A stretch of DNA of 64,000 nucleotides from an uncultured Lachnospiraceae bacterium (GCA_910585075.1 CAJUED010000003.1:79878-143877); one strand, 5' to 3'; positions 46,308-55,615 are shown, counted from the first letter of the stretch. The notes: a model not told the origin generated them from the sequence alone. Translations and numbers: made by a program.

Positions 46308-46432
46308 GGAGAATGCCCTGCGGGCATTCTCCTTACACGAAAAGGATTTGCAAAGCAAACAATAGATTTGCAAAGCAAATCATAGAATTTCTTAGTCCGC
46401 GTTTTCTGCGGGCTTAGAAATTCTTTTCGTGT
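46308..46432 (-). other. Multi-branched structured element with GAATGCCC hairpin, copy 2
   Basis: Perfect 11-bp stem GGAGAATGCCC/GGGCATTCTCC (46308-46318/46322-46332). Beside it an outer pair ACACGAAAAG/CTTTTCGTGT (46335-46344/46423-46432) encloses two GATTTGC-AAA-GCAAA mini-hairpins and a long imperfect stem (GAATTTCTTAG...CTTAGAAATTC). It fills the isomerase-transketolase gap and touches the isomerase stop codon. Confidence 0.65.
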
Positions 46433-47850
46433 TATTCGCCGCGGATGTATGCCCGTACTTCTTCCTCATTATCGTCGTACAAATCCGGCGTGATCCCGAT
46501 ATATTTGCACGCCTCATACAGTACCGGTACCACATCCCTGTGGATTCCCACGCAGTGATGTATGTAAGGTCCTTCCACCACTTTTGCTTCCAGACGCTTC
46601 AAGTTCTTTACCTCTACCCAGAGATAGGTTCCCTTGGTATAAGGGCCCTCCACTCCTTTTGCATTGCCCAGCAGCAGGGAATACTCTCCATTGTCCCCGT
46701 CAAACCGACACAGGGTCAAATCTCCATGCTTCGCCTCCGCTTCCACTGCTCCCGGATGGTCAAAAGCCAGAGGGTAGCCGATCACAGGCCTGCAGGATGC
46801 GCCTTCTGCTCCGCCCAGGCAGGAAATGGGCCAGGGCCCGCAGTGCTGCAAAAGCTCTCCGTTTTCATTATCAGGATGGCGCACCGTCCAGTCTGCAAAA
46901 AAGCTGCGGCTCTCTCCCATACCTGCCGCCTCACACAGAAGGGCCGTAATCGCGCCATGAATATCGGTCTCGCACACCACCGGGAAACCTTCCTCGTTGA
47001 GCAGGCTGTTTGCCGCGCATGGCATAATGCCCAGTTCTCCCTGCAGGGCATTCCAGCACTGGATAGCTCCGGCATTGCAGCCATATCTGTCCGCCAGCCT
47101 GCGGATAGCCACCTTAAGAGCTGCCACATTTTCCAGCTCCCCGTCTTTAATCTGCACGTCAAAGCGCTCTCTGCAGTAAGCCATCACCTGCTCCACTTCC
47201 GTCTTTTCTTCCTTCGCCTTCTTAAGCTCTGTTGTCAGCTCCGGAAGGGGAATGGGAGCTAACTGGATATTGAATTTTTCAAGCAGCTCGCCCTCGTTGC
47301 ACATGGTAGACCAGAAGTCAAAAGGCCTTGGGCCAATCTGCAGGATCCTGATGTTCCGGAAAGTTTTTACCACGTTGCACACTGCAAGGAAATTGCGGAT
47401 CCCCCGCTCAAACTCAGGGTCTTCCAGGCGGCAGTTACATAAATATGTAAAAGGTACCCTAAACCTCCTGAGCACTTTGCCTGTGGCAAAAAGGCCGCAC
47501 TGGCTGTCCCGCAGACGGATTCCATTCTCATCCGGCCGCTCATCCCTGGGGCCCCAGAGCAGCACCGGCACATCTAACTCTTTGGCCAGCCTTGCCACCT
47601 CATACTCCGTTCCGAAATTTCCATGAGGGAAAAACAGGCCGTCCACCTTTGCAGCCTTAAATTTCTCTGCAATTTTTGCCCTGTCGTTATCGTCATGGAG
47701 AAGTCCATCCTCTGCAATATCGTCGATATCCACAAACTCCACGTTAAGCTCTCTCAACCTTTTTCTTGTCAGATTTGCATACTTTACCGCATCCGGTGCG
47801 GAAAAAATACTTCTTCTGGTGGGCGCCATGCCCAATTTAACTACTGCCAT
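46432..47850 (-). CDS. L-fucose/L-arabinose isomerase family protein
   Basis: About 472 residues. The FucI/AraA fold is indicated by DGLFFPHGNFGTEYEVARLA, GPRDERPDENGIRLRDSQCG, the core AIQCWNALQGELGIMPC with a likely metal Glu, and VCETDIHGAITALLCEAAG with a second acidic/His set; the C-terminal beta domain includes TKGTYLWVEVKNL. These isomerases convert aldoses to ketoses with Mn. The usual FucI is about 590 residues, so this is a shorter branch. The ATG at 47850 has AGGAGG 8 nt before. First gene of an isomerase-transketolase-kinase operon. Substrate not determined. Confidence 0.82.
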   Translation of the reverse strand: MAVVKLGMAPTRRSIFSAPDAVKYANLTRKRLRELNVEFVDIDDIAEDGLLHDDNDRAKIAEKFKAAKVDGLFFPHGNFGTEYEVARLAKELDVPVLLWGPRDERPDENGIRLRDSQCGLFATGKVLRRFRVPFTYLCNCRLEDPEFERGIRNFLAVCNVVKTFRNIRILQIGPRPFDFWSTMCNEGELLEKFNIQLAPIPLPELTTELKKAKEEKTEVEQVMAYCRERFDVQIKDGELENVAALKVAIRRLADRYGCNAGAIQCWNALQGELGIMPCAANSLLNEEGFPVVCETDIHGAITALLCEAAGMGESRSFFADWTVRHPDNENGELLQHCGPWPISCLGGAEGASCRPVIGYPLAFDHPGAVEAEAKHGDLTLCRFDGDNGEYSLLLGNAKGVEGPYTKGTYLWVEVKNLKRLEAKVVEGPYIHHCVGIHRDVVPVLYEACKYIGITPDLYDDNEEEVRAYIRGE

Positions 47851-47991
47851 TTTTTTAGCCTCCTGCACTTTATTTTTCTTTTTTTAAAAGGAATACGCCT
47901 ACAGCTTTTTATAATCACATCTGTCTTCGCATCCTCTTTATTCTCACTTGTCCCAAATGCTATTTGATCATTGTGAAGAATTCTTCTAAAT

Positions 47992-48060
47992 TCAAATATC
48001 CAGAGATACTTTGGCATCTCTTTACATGGCTGTTTTCCTCATTACTTGCGGGAATAAAAT
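47992..48060. repeat. Dispersed intergenic repeat, copy 2
   Basis: Matches 81-151 at roughly 80% by eye, the last 40 bp best. It lies in the 605-bp gap between the divergent isomerase and LacI genes. Confidence 0.6.
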
Positions 48061-48149
48061 GTGAATCAATATAACTGTAAACACAATTTTTTACTTCCGG
48101 CACTTCACAAATCATCTTAATCGGACTATAAGTGCCATTAAAATATCTT

Positions 48150-48367
48150 TAAATATTTACATAAATATTTATATTTCTATTTTATTATTATTTATAGTAC
48201 CATCCGCAAATTGATTATTCAATATGCATTATACTCTAAATTTAAATTATATTTTTGTATATTTTTCACATATTTAATATAAATCAAAGAAATTTGTCTT
48301 GCGTTTGGTGTGTTTATATACGATTATATCAAATAAATATTATTGTAAATTTTTATATAAATATTTA
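48150..48367. promoter_or_regulatory. TAAATATTTA palindromes in the divergent control region
   Basis: Three copies of the 10-bp palindrome TAAATATTTA: 48150-48159, 48162-48171 and 48358-48367. The gap 47851-48455 is very A/T-rich and has no gene; it must contain the promoters of the isomerase operon (minus) and of the LacI gene (plus). The repeated palindrome is a candidate regulator site, though A/T richness makes chance matches more likely. Confidence 0.4.
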
Positions 48368-48455
48368 TCTGCATATACATCGAAATTTATTTCACATCTT
48401 GTGCCCTAAATATGATAGAATTTTATAGCAGCATAAAAGCAGGAGGAATTTTCTT

Positions 48456-49463
48456 ATGAGCATAAGTATTAAAGAAATAAGCAAACTGACAGGTTATTCC
48501 CAGGCCACCGTATCTAACGCCATCAGCGGAAAACGCGCTGTCAGCAGGCAGGCTGCGGAATCTATTTTTGAGGTTGCCCGTGAACATGGTTATTTTCAAA
48601 AACAACATATCACAAAGATTAAATTTATAAATTTTAAAGACAGTGGAATTGTATGTGCCGATACTCCGTTTTTTTCCGAAGTAATTGAAGGTGTAGCGGA
48701 GGAAGGCAAACGCCTGGGACTGGAGATTATTCTGTGCACCCTTTCCAAAACACGCCCTGATTACGCTGAAACTTTAAATGAAATTTTAAGCGATACCTCT
48801 TGTGCGCTCATCATCCTTGGCACAGAAATGACAGAAGATGACGCAAAACTTTTTGAAGCTTTCCCTAATCCTCTTGTCATGCTGGACTGTTGGATTGACA
48901 GCATGAAATTTAATACTGTCCTACATTCCAACACAGATTCCTTTGTGCAGGCAACCGAATATTTAATCCGGTGCGGTCATACCGACATCGGATATCTGGC
49001 AGGAAATATCCGCATCAAAAATTTCCGCTGCCGTCAGAGCGGATATGAAATTGCAATGGCAAGACATAACCTTCCCATTCATCCAAATTATATTTTTCAT
49101 TTAACGCCTACACTGGATGATTCATTTACGGATATGAACAGACTTCTTGACGAAGGGGCAAAAATGCCTACCGCACTAATAGCGGATAACGACAACATAG
49201 CTCTGGGCGCCATTAAAGCGCTGATCAGGCATGATTATAAAATTCCGGATGATATATCCATCATAGGTTTTGATGACATTCCATTTTGTACAATATCTTC
49301 CCCTGCCCTTACCACCGTCAAGGTACATAAAAGAGAGCTGGGGCAGGCTGCCGTACAGCGTCTTGTGGAACTTATCAATAACAACGGTGATTCACAGGTG
49401 AAAACCAAAATTGAGGTTTGCAATGAACTGGTCCTGCGGGAAAGTGTTAGAAATCTTCGGTAA
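48456..49463 (+). CDS. LacI family transcriptional regulator
   Basis: 335 residues. DNA-binding domain MSISIKEISKLTGYSQATVS, then the sensor domain with GFDDIPFCTISSPALTTVKV. Paralogous to the regulator at 33111 (shared DTPFFSEV/SSV, GTEMTEDDA, VMLDCWID, ALIADNDNIALGA), so the two flank the sugar island. Transcribed divergently from the isomerase operon, an arrangement that usually means direct control. AGGAGG lies 8 nt before the ATG. Confidence 0.92.
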   Translation: MSISIKEISKLTGYSQATVSNAISGKRAVSRQAAESIFEVAREHGYFQKQHITKIKFINFKDSGIVCADTPFFSEVIEGVAEEGKRLGLEIILCTLSKTRPDYAETLNEILSDTSCALIILGTEMTEDDAKLFEAFPNPLVMLDCWIDSMKFNTVLHSNTDSFVQATEYLIRCGHTDIGYLAGNIRIKNFRCRQSGYEIAMARHNLPIHPNYIFHLTPTLDDSFTDMNRLLDEGAKMPTALIADNDNIALGAIKALIRHDYKIPDDISIIGFDDIPFCTISSPALTTVKVHKRELGQAAVQRLVELINNNGDSQVKTKIEVCNELVLRESVRNLR

Positions 49464-49493
49464 TGGACTATCTGCTATTTCAAATGTCAAATG

Positions 49494-49616
49494 CCTCGTG
49501 GCAAACCCACGGGGCGTGGAAAGTTTACTGCCCACAGAGTACGGTACATCTTTGATTCCCACGAACAACGAGCCAAGCGGCTGCTTGCAGCAGGGTTGTT
49601 GACTGTGGGCAGCAGT
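49494..49616. other. Structured intergenic sequence between LacI and ispF
   Basis: Contains CTGCCCACAG (49528-49537) with its exact complement CTGTGGGCAG (49603-49612), enclosing GC-rich sequence with shorter repeats such as CAACGAGCC/CAGGGTTGTTG, and a CCCACGGGG stretch before it. It may terminate both convergent genes or be another member of the dispersed hairpin families in this genome. No ORF is convincing. Confidence 0.45.
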
Positions 49617-49637
49617 TGTTATAGGACGACCGTTGAC

Positions 49638-50180
49638 TCAAGACTCCATCGGACATCCCTTACACCCTTCGCACCCCCGCGCGGCCACATCCTCGCTTCC
49701 CATATTCACAGGGCTTGTCAGCATACAAATCGCCTGAGAGGATATCCCCTCCCCGGTTCCGGTAAACCCAAGGCCTTCCTCGGTGGTCGCCTTCACGCTG
49801 ACCTGTTCTACGGTAATACCCAGGGCCTTTGCAATATTTTCCCGCATGGTATCGATATAAGGTCGCATTTTAGGGGCCTGGGCAATAATCGTGGCGTCAA
49901 TGTTTTCTATCAAAAATAAATTATCTTCCAGGAGCTTTCCCACATGCTCCAGCAGTTTCACAGAGGAAATCCCCTTGTAAGCAGGGTCTGTGTCCGGAAA
50001 GTGTTTCCCAATATCCCCTAAAGCCGCCGCTCCCAGGAGCGCATCCATAATCGCGTGCAAAAGCACATCGGCGTCCGAATGGCCAAGAAGTCCTTTCTCA
50101 TATGGAATCTCCACCCCGCCAAGAATCAGCGCCCTTCCTTCCACTAATCTGTGTACATCATATCCCATTCCTATTCTCAT
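49638..50180 (-). CDS. ispF: 2-C-methyl-D-erythritol 2,4-cyclodiphosphate synthase
   Basis: 180 residues. Zinc/substrate motif GYDVHRL at the N-terminus, GHSDADVLLHAIMDALLGAAALGDIG and HFPDTD, and the C-terminal signature VSVKATTEEGLGFTGTGEGI. Cyclises the diphosphate intermediate of the MEP isoprenoid pathway. The protein is about 20 residues longer than usual, with a Cys-rich tail GCEGCKGCP of unknown role. It stands alone, transcribed toward the LacI gene. Confidence 0.95.
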   Translation of the reverse strand: MRIGMGYDVHRLVEGRALILGGVEIPYEKGLLGHSDADVLLHAIMDALLGAAALGDIGKHFPDTDPAYKGISSVKLLEHVGKLLEDNLFLIENIDATIIAQAPKMRPYIDTMRENIAKALGITVEQVSVKATTEEGLGFTGTGEGISSQAICMLTSPVNMGSEDVAARGCEGCKGCPMES

Positions 50181-50292
50181 TGTAAATCATGTCCTTTCTG
50201 CGGCCCAAAGATTGTAACATCATTATTGATACACATCTCATTATTTGTGCACATATTACAATCTATGCACATAATGTATCTGTCTCACCGGT

Positions 50293-50967
50293 TCATGCCA
50301 TCAGTTCCTCGATATACCTCACATCCTCCTGGCTGATATACCCCACCTTATTATAAGATAAAGCAAAGTCCCCCTGCTGTACCGCGTAGCCTCTGTAGAC
50401 ATACTCCCCAAAGCCGCAGTACACCGTGGCCGTATCCGTCAACACTTCATTTTCCCACGTATCCTTAAAATGTATTCCTTCATAATACAAATGCAGATGC
50501 GTTGCTTCGTGGGCCAGCACCGCAATTACCGTGTCCAGAGTATATCTGGCTCTTAAATCAAGGCGGATAGTGGTAAAGGCCAAATCCGTGGATATCTGCC
50601 CGGCCCAGTCCGTTGCAAGTTCATCAATCACAACCAGCTTTATGAAATCTCCATTGATTCCCAAATGCTCACATATACTGCAGAGGAGCTCCTTAAGGCG
50701 CTCCTCATCCCTTATGTTCACACTAAGCGCCGAGAGGATATCTTCAGGAACCGTATAGGTTTCATACGTAAATCTCTCTTTCTTTTTTAATACGGTGACA
50801 CACTTTTGCAAAAGCTCCTTTGATACTTTTCCAAAAGCCGACGAGGGCACCGGTGATTTATGCAGGATAAAACGCCTGATGATAAAATACACCAGACCAA
50901 TATAAGGCAATATCCTTATAATATCAAAAATTGTCATATGATACAAAAAATACTGTAACCTGTCCAT
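50293..50967 (-). CDS. Putative membrane-anchored zinc metalloprotease-like protein
   Basis: 224 residues. One N-terminal hydrophobic segment (IIRILPYIGLVYFIIRRFI), then a soluble domain with HEATH in VIAVLAHEATHLHLYYEG (about residue 154), matching HExxH, and a downstream WENEVLTDTATVYCG whose Glu/Asp fit the third zinc ligand of gluzincins. No named family is recognised. It is the last of a group of four small genes (779-, 71-, 229- and 224-residue products) read together on the minus strand. Confidence 0.6.
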   Translation of the reverse strand: MDRLQYFLYHMTIFDIIRILPYIGLVYFIIRRFILHKSPVPSSAFGKVSKELLQKCVTVLKKKERFTYETYTVPEDILSALSVNIRDEERLKELLCSICEHLGINGDFIKLVVIDELATDWAGQISTDLAFTTIRLDLRARYTLDTVIAVLAHEATHLHLYYEGIHFKDTWENEVLTDTATVYCGFGEYVYRGYAVQQGDFALSYNKVGYISQEDVRYIEELMA

Positions 50968-50988
50968 TTTTTACACGCTTTCCAATAT

Positions 50989-51678
50989 TTAAAACTCCCA
51001 CCAAAAAATTGACGTAAACAGAAGCAAAGTCAGCAGCACCGGAAGATATCGAATCTTTCCATATATTTTAGATTTCAAGGTCCTCCGCTTTCTGATAAAC
51101 GGTTTCAGCTCGGCCAGAGAGCCTTTGCGAAAGCCCGATTTCGGCACAAGCACAATTCTCCTTTCCGTAAAGAAAAGCAGATAAAGGCTGCGGGTCTCCC
51201 CTGTCCGCTTCAGTTCCTTATAGGGCAGCTTTTTACTGAACTTTCCCTTTACTTCCACGTATTTATCATAAAAATTTACGCTCCTGTTAACGCTTGGCAC
51301 AAAATGCAACTGTTCATTAAACCGTTTATCTCCCACCAGCGCCGGAAAAGACCTTATCAAAAGTATTACCGCCCCAATCAGCGATACGGATACTCCCGGC
51401 AGAGCAAGATTAAAACCTGACAGCTCCAAAACGGTGCCTGGGGAAGGCGATGAAAAATAGTCGTACAGCAAGGCCGGGATTTCAGGAATAATCTCCAAAA
51501 GAGGGCGGAAAAAAGCAATCATCATTGCCGCCGCCACAGTGAGCTCAAAGGCAATTCCCACATCCAGCCTTGCAGTTTCCATCTCAGCGCACATTTCCTT
51601 TGAAAGGACATACTCATTCGTGAAAAAAGAGTAATATAATTTTAAGTCTGTGCCTGAGGGTTCGGATTGAAAAGTCAT
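50989..51678 (-). CDS. Hypothetical membrane protein
   Basis: 229 residues. Hydrophobic segments at about 48-66, 95-110 and at the very C-terminus (LLTLLLFTSIFWWEF), with a central soluble part that resembles a YcxB-like fold (NFYDKYVEVKGKFSKKLPYKELKRTGETRSLYLLFFTERR). Such domains are common in Clostridia and have no assigned activity. GGGGAGG precedes the ATG. Neighbour of the putative metalloprotease, 21 nt apart. Confidence 0.65.
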   Translation of the reverse strand: MTFQSEPSGTDLKLYYSFFTNEYVLSKEMCAEMETARLDVGIAFELTVAAAMMIAFFRPLLEIIPEIPALLYDYFSSPSPGTVLELSGFNLALPGVSVSLIGAVILLIRSFPALVGDKRFNEQLHFVPSVNRSVNFYDKYVEVKGKFSKKLPYKELKRTGETRSLYLLFFTERRIVLVPKSGFRKGSLAELKPFIRKRRTLKSKIYGKIRYLPVLLTLLLFTSIFWWEF

Positions 51679-51721
51679 ATCGAAACCTCCCCTTTACACC
51701 ATTAGTAGATTTTAATACATT

Positions 51722-51937
51722 TCAATATATTTTATTTATCTCCGTAATCCCATACTTTCTCTGAAAGGCCTCAAGCTCCTCCCTGTTCCGTATCAGGGCA
51801 TCCTCCTTAAATTCGCCTGTATGAACGTTTCGAAAACCAGCCACCTGCTCTCCGTTACAAATGCTGCATTTCAGTACGGGCAGCCAGTTTTCCCTGTCAT
51901 ACATGGCTGTCTCTGTCTTTTTCTTTTTCCGGAACAT
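51722..51937 (-). CDS. Small conserved Lachnospiraceae-type protein
   Basis: 71 residues, with a short basic N-terminus and a CSIC pair in PVLKCSICNGEQVAG that could bind metal. Predicted mixed alpha/beta, no membrane segment. GGAGGCTGAG precedes the ATG and lies across the stop codon of the 779-residue gene, one nt away, so translation is coupled. I have seen closely similar short proteins in gut Clostridia but know no function. Confidence 0.65.
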   Translation of the reverse strand: MFRKKKKTETAMYDRENWLPVLKCSICNGEQVAGFRNVHTGEFKEDALIRNREELEAFQRKYGITEINKIY

Positions 51938-51938
51938 C

Positions 51939-54278
51939 TCAGCCTCCGTAATTCCTCTTTACAAAAATTCTCTGTATTTTTTGAACAGCATAATATCCTG
52001 TCAATCCCGCCCAGAATAGAAAAGATACCATTTCCGCCGTTCTCCAATACCAGGGTTCCTTAAAAGACACCTCCACCGCACCGGTAAAACCGGCCGGAAC
52101 ATTTACCCTCACCCGATTATTTGTCCCTGTAGATACAGATAAATCCTTTCCATCACTGCGGGCACGATATCCCTGATAGTATAATATCGGCAGTTCCGCA
52201 TATGCCTCCCCATCCGAACCATTTTCAATAAGGATATCCATATACGTCCCTTTTCTCAAACTCATTTCCACATCCACAAGCGTCTCGTCAGATACCTGGA
52301 CATCTGCCGTCATTTCTTCCCAGTCGGTTCCCCGGGGCAGGTATGCTCCATCATAGATAGCTCTTACCGTTAAGTCCCTGACATTATCTTCATATTCAAA
52401 AGGTATCATTAAATTATCATACTGGAATATATAATCAGCTCCCTGCATGCAGAACAGCATACAAATCACTGCTCCCGCCGCCAACACCTTACGCTTATCA
52501 AGCCTTTCCTTTGCCTTCGTCATCAGAACTACATACATCAATGTAATCAGAGTGGACGCCGCTCCTAAGAAACGCCAGGCAAACTCGATTTTTTTAACCC
52601 CTTTATACAGCAATGGACAAAATTCCTCCAGCCACATATAAGGGAAAAGATTGGTTGACATCCAAAGAGAAAGTATCGTCATAATAAGCAGGCCAATCAA
52701 AAGGCCGTTTCCCTTTTCTTTCTTTGACCAGGCGTAAACCAAAAAGCAGATGGCCGCCAATATAACAAGGCCTGACATAGGCCCCACCGACATGGGCATG
52801 TCCTGATACATTCCATACAAATCTTCCTTCACATCCGCTATCGCATTGAAAGAAGTGGAAAAAAGCTGAGACACAAAGGCTGAATTAAAGTAAACAGGCA
52901 TATTCCCCGTATAATCCTCTACAGCCAATTCCATATTTCTGTAAGCGTCCAAAAAAGGTAGGGCAAAAAACAGATTGGCCAACAGACATCCGACGGCCGC
53001 CTTTCCAAGTGCAAGACCTGTTTTTTTACGTATCGTCAATTTCCAAAATACGACCATAAATATAACAACGAACAAAATCGTTATAAGGGTTCCAAGCAGG
53101 TGGGACTCTATAATTCCCGTCGCACCGATTACAAGGTATATCCACCCTTTCTTATATTCCTTTTCTTCTCCATAATAAATTGCCCAAAGGCCAAGCAAGA
53201 CCAGAGGCAGAAAAGCCAGCGCCGTAAATGCCCCCAATGCCGCCCGTGTATAAAGAGCCACCAGTCTGTGTAAAAATGATGCATAAATAACCGTTCCAAA
53301 AAAGCCGATATACTTATCCTTTGCCATTGTCTTAAAACACAGATACCCGTTTCCTATGGTCAGCACATTCATCAGTAAAACATATGCTTTATATGCCGTC
53401 CCTATTGGAAAGCCCAAAAGGTATAAAAGAGCAGGAAAATAAAGAAATATATCCCCATAAAAAATCCCGGTTGCATAGCCATATCCGTTAAACCATTCCG
53501 GTTGTATTTTAACAGGAAAGACGCCATCTCGTAGTCCCTCTGCTATTGAATACAACCGATAATAATGAAACCTTAAATCATATCCCTTGGGAAGATAGTT
53601 CATGGTCATGGGTAGCTCCACCACAAACAAAAGCGCCAGAAGCCCTATAGCAACCAGACCATTTTCCCGAATCCATATCCGCACTGTCTCTTTGCGATAC
53701 AGATAAAAATATAGCAGCACATCGATAACGCCAAAAAGCAGTAAAAGACGTATCATATCTGTAACGGCTGACCGCCCATTTAAATAAGTAATCGTAATCT
53801 GTTCAATATGGACCGGGTCGAAAAATCCATCATCCATTATATTTTTAATATTTACTTCTGTGTTATTTTTCCTGGAATACACGAAATACGTGGCACTTGT
53901 ATCATTGTTGGTCAGTAAAACAGATTCTGTACTTATCCAGGGATATTTATCCTGCCCTCCGTACACTGCCTGCGAATGACAGCCTTGAGAACTGACAGAA
54001 GCCGTATTCGCATGGTACTGCACTGAAACCGCGTATACGCCTCGCCGCAAGTTGAGAGACTGGGTGATAATCCTTCTGTTTGAACCCTGATCCGTATTTT
54101 CAATCCTGCCTCCCTCCCGCATTTCAAGCCCGTTTTCAGTTTCCTGTGCAAATGAAAGCGTATTCTCCGGAAATGCCACATTGTCGCCCTCACCGCTTTT
54201 CAATCTCCCAATTATCAGTATTATCAAAAGAAGCATTTCCACCGCCAAAATACTTATCCCTGTAACTTTATTTTTCAT
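51939..54278 (-). CDS. Large polytopic membrane protein, YfhO/GT-C-like
   Basis: 779 residues with an N-terminal helix, an extracellular beta-rich domain (about 30-185) and roughly 12 helices, then a C-terminal beta domain before a last helix. FHYYRLYSIAEGLRDGVFP with an acidic residue in the first extracellular loop (KGYDLRFH) resembles lipid-linked-sugar glycosyltransferases of the GT-C fold. It may build or modify a surface polymer; the acceptor is unknown. AAAGGAG precedes the ATG. First of the four-gene group. Confidence 0.7.
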   Translation of the reverse strand: MKNKVTGISILAVEMLLLIILIIGRLKSGEGDNVAFPENTLSFAQETENGLEMREGGRIENTDQGSNRRIITQSLNLRRGVYAVSVQYHANTASVSSQGCHSQAVYGGQDKYPWISTESVLLTNNDTSATYFVYSRKNNTEVNIKNIMDDGFFDPVHIEQITITYLNGRSAVTDMIRLLLLFGVIDVLLYFYLYRKETVRIWIRENGLVAIGLLALLFVVELPMTMNYLPKGYDLRFHYYRLYSIAEGLRDGVFPVKIQPEWFNGYGYATGIFYGDIFLYFPALLYLLGFPIGTAYKAYVLLMNVLTIGNGYLCFKTMAKDKYIGFFGTVIYASFLHRLVALYTRAALGAFTALAFLPLVLLGLWAIYYGEEKEYKKGWIYLVIGATGIIESHLLGTLITILFVVIFMVVFWKLTIRKKTGLALGKAAVGCLLANLFFALPFLDAYRNMELAVEDYTGNMPVYFNSAFVSQLFSTSFNAIADVKEDLYGMYQDMPMSVGPMSGLVILAAICFLVYAWSKKEKGNGLLIGLLIMTILSLWMSTNLFPYMWLEEFCPLLYKGVKKIEFAWRFLGAASTLITLMYVVLMTKAKERLDKRKVLAAGAVICMLFCMQGADYIFQYDNLMIPFEYEDNVRDLTVRAIYDGAYLPRGTDWEEMTADVQVSDETLVDVEMSLRKGTYMDILIENGSDGEAYAELPILYYQGYRARSDGKDLSVSTGTNNRVRVNVPAGFTGAVEVSFKEPWYWRTAEMVSFLFWAGLTGYYAVQKIQRIFVKRNYGG

Positions 54279-54418
54279 AATCGGCTCCTTTTACCTTTCT
54301 TCTTCGCCAGAGCTTTGTGTCCTTTTCACTCTGCTCCCGACCTGGATTCATTAAACTCTTTTGCCTGTTCAGGCAGGTCAATGCTTCCACAATCTATTCA
54401 TCCCCTTGGCCGCATAGT

Positions 54419-55552
54419 TTATAGATTTTTAAAAATCAACTGCGCAAAATCATAAATACACATTCTCCACACATTCCAGTCATGGGCTCCCGGATATTCC
54501 TTCCTGATATGGGAAATCTGTTTTTCCCTCAGTATTTCATCATCCGATGCGAAATGCTCCCAGTAAGGATCCTCGGTACCCATAGCCCGAAAGCAGATGG
54601 GATACTGTCTTGCAAATTCCTCCCTGTCCTTAAGGAGCGCCAGATGCGCATTAACGCTGGGCTCGCCGTGGGACATATCCATCTCGCCCCCTGATATAAA
54701 ATCTCTCATAAATCCACTGAAAATTCCCAGAGCGCAGAAGCTTTCCGGATGGGTAAGCCCTATCATGCTGGTCTGCATGGAGCCCATGGACAGTCCGGCC
54801 ATGGCACGCATCTCTTTGGTTCTGCCCACACGGAACTTTTCTTCCACAAAGGGCATCACATCCTGGAACAGCTGTTTTTCCAGCAGCCGGAAATTTACAA
54901 TCCTTCTGCCTTCCTCCACGGTCTGCACCATGCCGTTACACATCACCACCACAAAGGGCACCGCTTTTCCTTCCGCAATCAGATTATCCAAAATAAAATG
55001 CACCTTCCCGGAAGCCGTCCAGCCTATTTCATTCTCCCCATGCCCATGTTGTAAATAAAGCACCGGAAATACCCGTTCAGTCTCCTTTTCATATACATAA
55101 GGAGTGTAAACCATGCAGCTCTCCCATTCCCCGGTAACCTGTGAGAAAAAATATTCCCTTCTCACACTGCCATGAGGCACGTTCTTAATCCGGAAAAAAT
55201 CATCTTCTTTGGTGTGCAGGGCCACATAGTTATAGGGCCTGCTGTAACCGTAAGTGATGGGCAGCATGGGTGTCAGGAATTCGGTTCCGTCCACCAAAAG
55301 CTGCACATACTGGATACCCTTCCGGATAGGATACTCCATCTCCCAGATACCTTCTCCATTCTTAACGCAGGGATACTCCGTTTCCTCTATGAAAACCGAT
55401 ACGATTTTTGCATTTGGCACAGCAAACCTAAGATAACAGGAGCCGTCCTCTTTCCATGTAACAGTCTCTACCTGTCCTTCAAAAGGCAGCACCCTGTCAA
55501 AGCCAAGGGCCTGTTCGTTGATATTACTCTTTCCATTCCTGTTTTCCATCAT
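54419..55552 (-). CDS. CE1/enterochelin-esterase-like hydrolase
   Basis: 377 residues, cytosolic. An N-terminal E-set/CBM48-like domain (CYLRFAVPNAKIVSVFIEE) precedes an alpha/beta hydrolase with nucleophile Ser in AGLSMGSMQTSMIGL, an acid in the following region and a His near GAHDWNVWRMCIYDF. Similar enzymes remove feruloyl or acetyl groups from plant glycans or hydrolyse siderophore esters. It lies beside the MATE transporter in no clear operon with it. Substrate not known. Confidence 0.82.
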   Translation of the reverse strand: MMENRNGKSNINEQALGFDRVLPFEGQVETVTWKEDGSCYLRFAVPNAKIVSVFIEETEYPCVKNGEGIWEMEYPIRKGIQYVQLLVDGTEFLTPMLPITYGYSRPYNYVALHTKEDDFFRIKNVPHGSVRREYFFSQVTGEWESCMVYTPYVYEKETERVFPVLYLQHGHGENEIGWTASGKVHFILDNLIAEGKAVPFVVVMCNGMVQTVEEGRRIVNFRLLEKQLFQDVMPFVEEKFRVGRTKEMRAMAGLSMGSMQTSMIGLTHPESFCALGIFSGFMRDFISGGEMDMSHGEPSVNAHLALLKDREEFARQYPICFRAMGTEDPYWEHFASDDEILREKQISHIRKEYPGAHDWNVWRMCIYDFAQLIFKNL

Positions 55553-55615
55553 GCTTTCCCTCTCTTTCTCTAGAAACTGCCTAATGCAGCTTCAAACTAT
55601 ATTATTTCTAACTGC

